NCBI GenBank assembly: GCA_963922205.1
Contig: CAWUHX010000111.1
Span: 248,001-312,000, forward strand
Direction: 5' to 3'
DNA from: Romanomermis culicivorax
Taxonomy: Eukaryota; Nematoda; Enoplea; Mermithida; Mermithidae
DNA length: 64,000 nt
Of this stretch, positions 46,324 through 58,300 are shown piece after piece (position 1 is the stretch's first letter; each line of letters starts with the position of its first letter). The translations under genes were made by a program, and so were the position numbers. Under the pieces are notes generated by a model. It was not told the origin of the DNA. It ran no database searches and saw only the letters and a program-made list of their open reading frames with translations.

Positions 46324-49300
46324 ATGAGTATTTGCTTAAACCGTCGGACAGATTTCGGTCGCGGCGTCAAAAATACGTTCATCGATTTTAGTGAACACAC
46401 TTCGGCTCACGGCATACCGTACATCGCCAGGTCCAAAAGGCGAAAAAGTCGCATTTTTTGGACTTTAGTTTTCTTTTGTTGTTTGGCTACTTTCATCTAT
46501 TTGGCTTTAGCTTTATTTTTCAAGTATTTAAAATTCGATAAAACGACTCAAATCGATGTGAGTATACGTGAAGATGCGACTGAAAATTTTTGTTAAAAGT
46601 TTGAACAGGAATAAATCACTCAAAAATCAAGCAAAATTGATTTTTCCAGATAGATCTAGTCAAAATCTATCGAACGATATTTTGAATTTAATTTGAATTT
46701 GAATTTAATTTGTAATTTCATGCATTCACGTAGCAGTAACCCGCAATATTCTTTGATACATTTACTTTGAAATAGACCATACATTTAGGAATTTAGTGAT
46801 GGAAATTCATGAAATATTAGCTATTGTGTGCCCATACTCCATATCGTTTCATGATCATGACCTGTCAGACGTCAGCAAACAGTGTATCAAGGTCTAGATG
46901 GCGTCAAAAAGATAATTCCCTAAGTTTGTAACATTGGTGGCAGGGGCGAATTTTTGACATCATGAAAATTGGCATCTATTGGGTTATCAAGACACATGAG
47001 CTTTCTACATGATTAAATCACTCAAAAATTAAGGGTAAAGATAGCCACCTTTTCAGACAGGTCTTGTCAAGATCAATGTGGACAATTTGAGATCTAGTGG
47101 TGATGGCAGACGTAATCATTCAATGTCGCAGTAGATTTTGAAACTCATTTACATGCGAATCCTACAAAATTTTTCCGGGAGATTAAGACGTGTTTGACGT
47201 CATCAGTAAACAATTCCTCATGATCGTGATGACGTCAGAAAAAGGAATCTCACCTTGGTGAGATCTGTGACTAATTTTTTACATAGAAAAAACCATTTCT
47301 CCCGAATTAGTCGTCAAACTTTATACTTTGTTGTCTGCGTGTCATCGTTCTAAACAATTAATCAAACAAACAAACAACCGTAAATTATTCTTTTTTTTGG
47401 GTTTGTTTGCCTTTTTCTGCTTTTTTCTTCCCTTCGAAACGACGTCGTCGTCATTTTTATAACTTTTGGCCCTGGAAAAGTCGAGCGCGGTTGTCGTCGA
47501 TCATTTTTTTATGGTCTGAATTCCTTTTTGAAAGTAGCACTATTATTTTTCAACAGCTAAAAAGCCGCCAAATTTCGGGACTTTGTTTTTGGAAGAAATA
47601 TAATTTGTTGCTAGAAAAATATATAGCTCCGAAAGCGAAAAGTTTGGCGCTAAAACCTTGCAGACGTCATGTTAAAATCAGCCATTCACATCTGTCGATT
47701 AGTTCAAGCAAGAAAAAATTGATTTACTGTAGCTTCGATTACTCCGGATAAGTTGGTATTTCACGTTCACTTTTACATGAACAGTTTCCATGAGATATGC
47801 GTGATAATTATGTAGCTAATCTTGAACTAACGCCAATCAGGCCTGGCGCAATGCCAGAAAACTGAATAATGACTTTGAACCTTCATTTTTGCTTTCCAAA
47901 AAAGCCAATTTCGTCAAAAATAATTCGTCATTCCGTAAATCATTCTCTGTTTTCGCGAAAAACTATGCCCCATTTTTCATTTCAGTTGGAAAAATTATTT
48001 TTCAAAAAGTTTCTAAAATAGAAAAAAATGGCAAAAATTCTAGAAAATTGATTCATTTTTGAACTTAAAGTTTAAAAATAGTAATTTTGATGCGTTGCTT
48101 ATTTTAGATTTCCAAAATGAAAAATAATGGCTGAAAATTCTACGTCCCATTTGTAAAATAAATAAACGCTATTCTTCCAAATTTAGTATGAAAATGCAAC
48201 GCTGCAAAATGTGCATTTATGAGTCGAAAAATGAGGAGCAAAAATAAGATAAATAAGTGATCCTTCTTTAAAAGACATTTTTTGATTATTGTATTTGCGG
48301 TATAAATTTAATTTTTTGTTTATATCTATTTTCGCTTTCTTTACTTGAAATAGTTCTGAATATAATAAGAGTGGAAAGTGAGTAACATTTCATATTTTTA
48401 CGACTTTTTGATAAACCATATGTCACGTAGAACTGGAAATTGGTGAACAAACTCAACTGACCCTCAACAACTTTTTGAGAAAAAATTCTGCAGTAAAATT
48501 TTTGTATAAATGATTTTGACCAAAGTGCTAATTTTAGTCATTTTTCAGTTTGCAAGCATCTTATAAAAAACAGACTATGGACAAGTGAATTGGTTTTGAG
48601 TGGGAATGGCTGTCAAGCATAAATAACAATTTTTTCTGAAAAATTTAACGGACTTTAATTTTTCAATCTTCGTTTCAGCTCGAATTCCGCAATGCGCCTT
48701 TTCCAGCAGTGACTTTTTGCAATCTCAGTCCATACAAGGCTAGCGAGGCAGCCAAAGTGGACAGTCTGAATAGAGTGGTAAGTCTGTCAAAAGAATGATC
48801 ATACTAAAAAAGAAATTAATCGAAATTTCTTGGTGTCTTGAAATTTGAAAGAGTTTCAAAGTACTGGAAAACTAGTTCTAGGACATCAAAAAATTGTTCT
48901 GCTCCTAAAAACGTTACAACATAGGCATCAATCGATAAATTTAGTCTTGATTGATTTAAAAACACTGTTTAAAATTCGATACGACTTTTTTTGACGAAGT
49001 CATGCATGTCCAAATATTAGGCTGCTCCCTGTAGAATTTCTTTCCTTGAAATGTTATGCATCTGTTTTATTTTGTGTTTGTTAATTTTGTTTCTTTGCTC
49101 TCAAAAATTCTTCTACTGTTTTTTATTGTTTTTTTCTATATTGTCTCTGTCCACATTTTTTATTCTTGCGTTCATCGTTTGAGCTTTTTTCTGTTATTTT
49201 CCTAACATTCACCCGAAATTTCTTTGTTAGGATTCCTAAAGGCCCTGTCATACTTCGCCGCGAGGCGCCGGTTGTCCTATTCATACTAACAAGCGGCGTC

Positions 49301-52300
49301 CCGCTGTACCGCGCGGTGGCTTGTCATACTTCGCCTCGCGGTACCGTGCGGCGCCGTACGGCGCCGCTTTTTTACTTTTGGATTTTGCTCTTCTAAAAAA
49401 ATGTGTATTGCTCGTCTCGACAAATGCAAAATACGAAAAATGCGAAAAAGGTGAAAAATACGAAAAGAATCGAAAAACAAAAAGCGCAAAAGAAAAAGAA
49501 AAATCAATCATTCCTGCATGGTGCAGATGGAAGCTTGCAAAAAAGCCAAGTCTAAAGATTTTGCTTCAATTTGCTTCTCATTCCAACGATTAATAGCTCT
49601 TGAACTGCTGAGAAATATCAATTTATATAAATTGATTTTGAAAAATTGAATATATATACACGCTTATTCATTCACATATGTGCTATATACAGGATCCAGA
49701 TCAGATCTGGACCCGGTCGCACCCGCTGTTTAGGACCCAGATTCAAAGTGGATCTACCTCCTTTCCCTAGTACTCGGGAAATCGGGACGTTCAGGGAATA
49801 GAGACTAATGCATTTTTCGGGGAAATAAAAAATTTATTCATTATTCGGAGAACCGGGACCTACGGGGAATATGAACTTTCGGACAATTGGGATATTTGCG
49901 GAAAAGGGACGTTGGGGGAATGAAGACACAATCGAAATGGAGTACACTTGCTGTAGGAACATGTTTACACCTCCTTTGCATATTCATAATTTTTACACAT
50001 TATAATGTCTTCATTGCACATTGAGTGATCAACTTCTTAGTAAATCTTCATTGAAAATTAAGTAATCAATTTGGTAAAATAATTTGACAAGTGTCAGAAT
50101 TCACCATTCAAGTGAAAAATATGATTCAACTACATGTATAGATGTCTCAGTATGCAAGAAAATGTTACAACAACATTATGCTGCAACTTTATAACACATA
50201 ACTTGTTCGAAAATTTCGGTTTAGTTGAAACTTGATGGCAGCGCCGCGCGGCGCCGCAAAAATTACAAAAACCTATTCATACTTCAGAGGTGGTATCGCG
50301 CGGTACCGCGCGGCGCCGCCTTTTAGTATGGATAGAACAACCGGCGCCGCGCAGCGAAGTATGACAGGGCCTTAAGTCTTTTTGGTACTTTTTTTCATGA
50401 ACTGTGTTCTGTGTCCCATACTGTTTTTCTCGATTTCGCTTCGCCTCTATGATACTATTATTGAACATTACTTTTCGTCTCAGAAGGTAGGCTTACAATT
50501 CCTTAGCTAGCAAAACTATTATCGTCCATTCTACAATAATCCAATCTACTTTAGTTTCTTGCTACCGAATTTCGTGCATTCAGAGCTTTACCCACCTACA
50601 GTAAACTATTGCTTTTCACTATCAATGTTTCCTATCATCATTGAAACTATTTATGAAAAATTACTAAGGTCGAATCTTGGTTTAGATAACGGTTCCTTTG
50701 AGAATAGAATTATTTTAAGTCAAACTATTCATTGATGCTTTTCCACAGTTTGTTGACTATTTTGGGAGAATTTTCACTAATTTGTTCCGAAAAATGGAAA
50801 TAGTTCCATAGAAAAATTCTGCGACTGTTTTTCTCTAACTATCGTGGACTACGATGTTCGTAATGTATCCTCTTGACTTGATGGGAGTTCACTGACTACT
50901 CGAACTCCTTAATGAATAAAAAATTTGCATATTTTTTTAAGATAAGTAGTTTCAACGACGCTTCCGCCAAATTAGCTCCTAATGAAGAAGCGGAAAAGGA
51001 AGTTCCAAAAACCCGAAAAGTGGTTCAAAATCGTAAAAAACGTCAAATTTGGTCATCAACTTCGGAAGAAGAAGACAAATCCAACCGTTTCGTGCCCGTT
51101 TACGCCCACTGTAATTGCCCCCGCGAACCGCCGATCAGGGCGCCGAACGACGACGCCAATCACCGCTCCCGACGAGTCGACCCTACGATAGCGGCCTGCA
51201 CGCCCACCATGAACGAACCGAACACGTTCGACCACCAGTGCCTATGCATCTTCGACCAACTAGAACGCAAGCCTTGGTTGTGCTACGATTTAGACCATTG
51301 GTCCAAAAGGCAATGCACGAAATGCGAATTGACCATCGGCCGGCACGGCCGATGCCCGACCGGTCTGGATTCCAGGTACGCCGGTTTAGCGGCCAGCACC
51401 ATCGAATGTATATGCCCCAAAGCAACGACCTCTTGTCTGGAAGGTTTGGAACCGTACGGCAAATTGTGGACGATGGGCAAAAGCCCGGTCGAATTGTATC
51501 CGGAAAATTTCTACGAACCGTTGCCCGATCCGCCGGATCCCGAAAAACAATTCAAGTTCAAAATGACGTCGGCATTGCGAGCCGACTCGAACGGTACCAA
51601 TGAATCGGAAACGGAGAGGGAGTATCCACCGATTCAAGTAAGTCAGACCACGTTATGTAAGACCATTTGTTCGCAATTTGAACCACAAAAATGCTTGCGA
51701 ATAAGATTACTGTAGAGTTCGAGATTACGATAAAATTACAAATGTTTACATTTTATAGTTCGATAGCTTATGGGAATGCGAGTAACGTTACACTAACTTT
51801 TTTGTCTAAAGGTCATATTTATATTAAAATTAGTATAAATGTTGTCTATAGTGGTAAGTTCACCTTCAACAGTTCAACAACAGTTATTTAAAGAGACTAG
51901 AACATGTATTAAACAGATAATATATGAGCACAATAATGTCCATTAAAAGAAGCGTTCTTTCTGATACACCATGAAATACACAATTCTGAACTATGACGAA
52001 GTCACATATAAAAATGTGGGGGTTCAGGTTGCCTTCTAATGAATAACTTTTCTCATATCAGCAAGCTTTATCGAATGTGATTTTCCACTTTCTTAAATGT
52101 GTTATACTATCTGAGGTAGAGTATAGGTTACATTTATGTGTAAATTTCGGTGTAAAGGAAGCCAGTGGGCCAAAATTGTCAGTTTAACATTACTCAGATT
52201 GTTGTGAACTATTGCACGCACCCGTCAGTCATCGTACGAAAGTGTGGTTTATTTTTTTATACAGTGTTTCTTCTAAATCGATAAATGACACAAATATGCA

Positions 52301-55300
52301 GTGGCTTGAAAATTTTCAACACAAGGCTCTTACTGTAGAATTTTTTACTGAAAATTTTCTGAAGATTAGTTGAGTAATGTCGCAAATTTTCAGTTTCGTG
52401 ACATGTATGATTGATTTTCGGGATTCGTTGTTTAGAAACGTTTAAAGAAATACCGACTATAGGAACAGCGAAAAAAATTAGTGTACAACACTGTATATTA
52501 CCATAATAAAGGATTTTAATTACTGAAGACTAAAGTGCAGAAAACCACTCTGTAAAGGATCCATATGCGATGGAAAATGAGATAACTATGCAATGAGATA
52601 ACTATCTTACAATGGTTACAGTAGGTTACAGTATATTACTTTAGTGGGAAAGATCACAACAGCGTAGATCACTGTAATATATTGTATGGCATGGAAAGCT
52701 ACAAATTAGACAAGAGAACAAGATGAACTAAAATATAGTCTGTTTTTTAATAAAATGCTACTATAATGAAAAATGACACAAATATTAGGTGACTTGAAAA
52801 TCCCATAGATGAAAATTCTACTGTACATTTTGTCACTCAAAAAATTTTGAAGTGTTAGTTGAGTGTCGTCACAAAATTTCACCTCCATCTGATGTGCGGC
52901 TAAGCCGAAAATGCTGAAAATATAAAATAGAACTTGCTTTATAGATTCATTATTTGCAAGCATTTTATGAAAAACAGACTATAGAAAAGTATGCTGATAT
53001 GAAGGGAATAAGAACAGAAATAATGAAGAGCGTGGAAACGTTTCTGCATGCAATTCACTTCCTAGAAACTTGAAAATTTGGGAATAACAACCATAGTCTG
53101 TTTTGCAATGCTTGTGAATATTAAGAGTGGAAAGCAAGTACTATTCCATATTTTCACCATATTCTGCTAATCCTTATGTCACACAAGACTGAAAATTTGT
53201 AAGCCTACTGGACTGACCCGTACTATTTTTTGAGCAAAAAGTTTTCAGTAAATTCACGGCGTAAATCACTTTGAATGCGGTACATTTTTTGCTATTCTTC
53301 AATTTTCAAGCATTTTATAAAAACTACAATGACGGGATGTTTCAACACATTTCATTCTAAAATTAGATTAATATAGCATTTGTTAACTGAAACGTGCTCG
53401 TCATCCACGCTGTCATTTCTAGGCTTTTTGTCGAATGTCGACACATAAGTTTCCGGTTACAAGATTAAATGTACTATATCAAAAAGCCATGTAACAATTT
53501 TAAAGCAGAGAAACGCAAAAGAGGACAAGGATAATTCAGAATATCAGTTTACTGACGTCATTTTCAGCAACTCTTTCCTCAAAATGTTGCTTTTTTTAGC
53601 CCGATGCCACCGACGTCGGAACCATCAGGTCCCAAGCCGAAGATAGTATGATTTTCGCTGCGGCCAACCTGGACGTGGAAACGCGTCGTAAAATAGGCTC
53701 GCAGCCCAAAGAATTCATCAAATTTTGCTCATTCAATCAACGGGATTGTTTTCCATCGTAAGTGATTTCAAATGTTGAGTTTTCTGAACATAAGTCACGC
53801 ACCTTGCTCAGATTGAGAAGTTGGACAATGAATTACATGTTCTGGGAACATTGATAAATTATCGTATTGCAGCAAGAAAAATCAAACTTGCCCAGTCAAG
53901 AATCTTCGGTATTTTCCTCATCTACTGCAATTTTTTATTGTAAAATTTCATGCACATAGCTATACGTTATAAAACCTTTACTGTGGAAATTATTGACCAC
54001 TAAAATTTTCAATATTTAAATGCTACAGATGATTCAGAATTTGGAACTACAGTAATTTTAGCATTGGTTGCAACAAAATCTCAAGAATTTCTCGATTACT
54101 GCAATATATAACACTTTAGGTTTGCATTTTCATCGACTATACATATTCTCGAAGTTTATCAAAAGCAATTGACGTATGCTTGTCGCGCTATGAAATATTA
54201 GCAACTTTTGATTGCATTCACCTCTCGCTGATATCAAATTGGCAACTAACAATAATTACATTTCTTGTAGCATTCATACTGCATTGAGCACGATACAGAA
54301 ATTGGATGATCAGGATTTGGTGGAGGAAAAATAGGACTACCTGATCACTCACGAATTTTCGAATTTCGTTGCTTATGTTCTTTATCATAACGAAATTTCA
54401 TGTTGTAGCTATTCTCGCATTAAAATCGAGTAATTAAGAGTATGCAACCTATTTCGTGCAAATCTTGCTTTATAAATTCTTTGCAAGCATAGTTCCCTAA
54501 ATTTTGAAATCATGGAACTGCTGAAGAAGATTTACAGTAATGTTGGCTGTGATCGCAAAAAACCAGAACCTCACTTACTTGATTACTGTAACACCTTCAA
54601 AAGTTCTTTTTTTCGATTTAACACACATGGTTTTGGGTTTGAAAAATAGGTCTGATATCAACTGTAAAAAAAGATATGCGTCACTATAGTTATTTTAGTT
54701 CATCTTTTAGTCGACGGCATTCACATCTTGCTGACGTCAGATGCCTTTCAATTTTTTAAAATATTTTTTAGGTTTTAAGATCTGTAGGTTACATTAGCTG
54801 TGGTTCAGCATGATCGGTTGTTACTGAAGGTAACATTGCTAATTCATTGCAAAATGAAAAATCATAAAATCATCTTCTGATCAGCAAGACATGTCCGAAG
54901 GAAGTGAACTGTTATCTTCCTTATGATATCTGAAATCATATTGCTGACTTCAAAAGTAGCTTGACCTTTGCATTTTACAGTGATTTTAAATCTTACGTCG
55001 ACGAAAAATTCGGCAATTGTTATACGTTTAACGCTGATGCAAAACAGATTCGAACGAGCACCAGGGCTGGACCCATGTACGGTAAGTATAAGAAGTCTTT
55101 TCAGAATATTGTTAAGTAGTTTACTTAATTAGCAATTAGCGCTTAATAGGTTTATCAGTCGTTCTATATATCAACGCCAGCCAATATTTGCCTACAGTTT
55201 CGGGAAAAGGTGTCAAAATCGCCGTCCATTCGCCGGACGAGTACCCGTTTCCGGATACGTTCGGCTATAACGCACCTACGGGATTTCTGACGTCATTCGG

Positions 55301-58300
55301 AATGAGGATGGTAAATTTTTGAGATCACGTGACCATGCTTTTTGAACCAAGAGTTATGCTTTACCATGTTATAATAATATTAAACCCAATGTTTCAAAAG
55401 GAAAGCTTCATTTGAATTGCCGTCGCAATTTTGACACCGATACTCGTGTTCAAGTTTGCTAACTTTTACTTTGCTGACTTTTAGAAACTGATCGAAAGAT
55501 TGGAATGGCCATCGAAACAATGCGTTGTTGATGGTAGAACGGATAGCTACATTTATGCGGGCTATAATTATACAACAGAAGTAAGAAGGATTGTGTATCG
55601 ATTCATCAGCCATCAGGTAATTTCAGTCATTGAATCGATCCAGACGCCGTTCTTTCACATGGAATGTCAATTTAATCAACTGTGTCGTTTCAACCACTGA
55701 GTCAATTTACTCACTCCAAATTTACACACTTGATGTAAATGTGCATGTGCATGTAGTGAATTAGGATCAGAAATTATGAATAAGCTCTCATGAAGAATCA
55801 GGGCCATCATTCAAAAACGCGTGTCTTAAATTTTTCAAGAGAAAAAGGTCGATATTTGTTTTTTTTATAAATTGACCTGATTATTCAAGTCAAAATCGTC
55901 CGTCTGTCAAGGATTTTTGGAAGCGAAATATTTTTAAAAAATCCTTACTGTACACAGTTATTCCTATATCTTTATGTATATGTTTTCGTTGCTCATTGCA
56001 CATGCCAAAGTGTAGATAATTAAATATAAATGAAAAATTAATTATTTCGTAAAGAAAACAGTGGTTGAATTGAGACAGTCGCTCAAGAGCTTTGGTACCA
56101 TTAGCATGTTTATTCATGAACTCTGTGCGCAAGTACTATGTACAAAAAGAAAAAGATCTACAATCTGTTTTTCGTAAAATGCTTCCAAATAATGAGAGTT
56201 GAAAGCAAGTATTATTTCAGATTTTCACGATCTTCAGATAAATAATGTACGATATAGGACTGGAAATTTGTGAACATGCTGAACCAACCTTAACAATTTT
56301 TTGAGTGAAAAATTTCACAGTAAGAGCTCTATGTAAACGATTTTGACGACAGTACTGATTCGTGTCACTTTTCTATTTGAAAGCATTCCATAAAAAAACA
56401 GACTACACAGTCAGCAATACAGGCTTTTGAGCGGTAGTTCCCTGGAATTGAAGTGGCCGGTTGTTTTTCCACTTGAAACAACAAATTCATATTTTTTCAA
56501 GTTTGTAATGATGGTATCCTAATCCCCAGAAACCATGCCAAATTTTATTCTGATGGCGTGAATACCCGGAAGAATTTGCGCAGAATTTTAATTTGTAACA
56601 CGGATATCGCAGGCAGAATTGTTAGTCATTTATGTTCCTCGATCTGCATTTGTTTTTTATGTTTCTTGTTTCTTTTTTCGTTTAATTTTCTTACTTGTAT
56701 TCCTCTTTTTTGTCTTTCATCTTTCTTGTTTAGTTTCTTTTCCTATATTGTTTTTGATTACTTTTTACTTGTTCTCCTTATCTTATTTATTTCTTTACAT
56801 TTTTCTTGCATTTTTTTCTATTTTTATTCTTTTTATTTGTGCTTTGTTTTTGATACACTGCAAAGTTGTCACTAAAAAGATAGTGAAGAACACGATAGAG
56901 TCACACATAGAATAATTGTGATACTTTGTCATACTTTTGATTGATCTCCATAAATCCCGATAAAAAGTTACAAGAAATGAAGCTGGAAAAGGAAAATATG
57001 TATGAAACCAGAAAAGAAAAGAAAAAAGACAATGTAAAAAAAAGAATAAAAAGGAAAAGAGAGGAGACAGGGCGAAGTGGAAAATCATCTTTTCATCTCC
57101 TTTATGCTTCACATAAAATATGATTACCTAATGGGAAAAATGTCTGGGACTATATTACATTACATAGCATGGAGCATCTAAAACCTAGGAAGTGTTGTAC
57201 CAGGGGCGAATTACTGGGGGCGAATTGATCAGGGGAAAATTTTCCGGGGGCGAACTGCAATGGGAGTGAATTACCAGGAAGGAATTGTGGAGGACGAATT
57301 GCTTGGGACTAATCACTGGGGGCGAAAGTCCTAGAACCGCTTGAACGTCGGCACTTTTGGATTGATGAACAAACTTTCCGAAAAAACTTTGTTGCCTTTT
57401 ATACGCTGAATTTAAAATATTTTCTTCTAAATCTGAAAGTACTGTATCTTTTAAGTAATTGAACTACTATTTGAAATTACAAAGCGAGAATTCTACTTGC
57501 ATGGAAGATTTGCTTCTGAAAACTTTCCGCGTGATTGTTTTTCTGAAACGGTGTCGATAAATCTTGTATTTTCATGTACTGTTCAGCTTTTTCTTTTCTT
57601 AGGGCTGTTTTCGATCGTGCTTCCAATCCCTAATAATCAAAGAATGTCAGTGCGCCGATCCTAAATTTCCGGCTCCTCGAGGAATACAGCATTGTAGATT
57701 TAATGTTTCCAGTGAAAGTATGATTTAAACTACCTTTTAAAAAAGCTTTTTGAGAGAAAAAGACAACTTCAGGAATTTGCGTAAACAAAGTCAACGAAAT
57801 TTTGGGCGGTGTTCATGGTGATTTCGCCGAAAAACAATGTCCCGATTGTATACAATCTTGCAAGTAAGCAATGCAAAAATCGGAACTAATTTTTGATCCC
57901 AACAATTTTTTTCAGACAAAAGGTATTCGACGTTACATTTTCTACTGCCAAGTGGCCACATCCAGCGTCGATGGGAGTAAGTAATTTGTCAGTCAAACGT
58001 CAGCAATATGCGCATTAAATCAACAGTAGTGCATATATTTTTACACAATTTTTCTCAATTCGGCGCATTACTGACTTTAAGCCAACTTCTTCAGCATCAA
58101 TTTGTCTCTCATTTCCATAACGTTATTCCAGGCTTACTACAAATTATGTGACGGGCAAGTGTCGAAAGACGATTGTAAACAGTACCTGGTGTAAGCTGAT
58201 GTATTCGATTTCAGGGAATTTTTCCAACGTGATTGTTCTATTCACAGGGATAACGCTTTGGCACTGGAAATTTATTACGAACAATTGAATTACGAAAGAT

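Noticed and set aside
47407-47751. 114-codon plus-strand frame in channel intron 1
   Set aside because: No motif, no splice support and weak composition; only a basic fragment on the other strand was noted, with low confidence.
51115-51637. Alternative frames (up to 162 codons) over the channel exon
   Set aside because: Frame 0 joins both neighbours in phase and carries the cysteine pattern; the others are composition shadows of a GC-richer exon.
56558-57123. Frames of ~100 codons on both strands
   Set aside because: They arise from a long T/C-rich tract and an A/G-rich tract; residues are almost only F, L, S, I or K, E, R.
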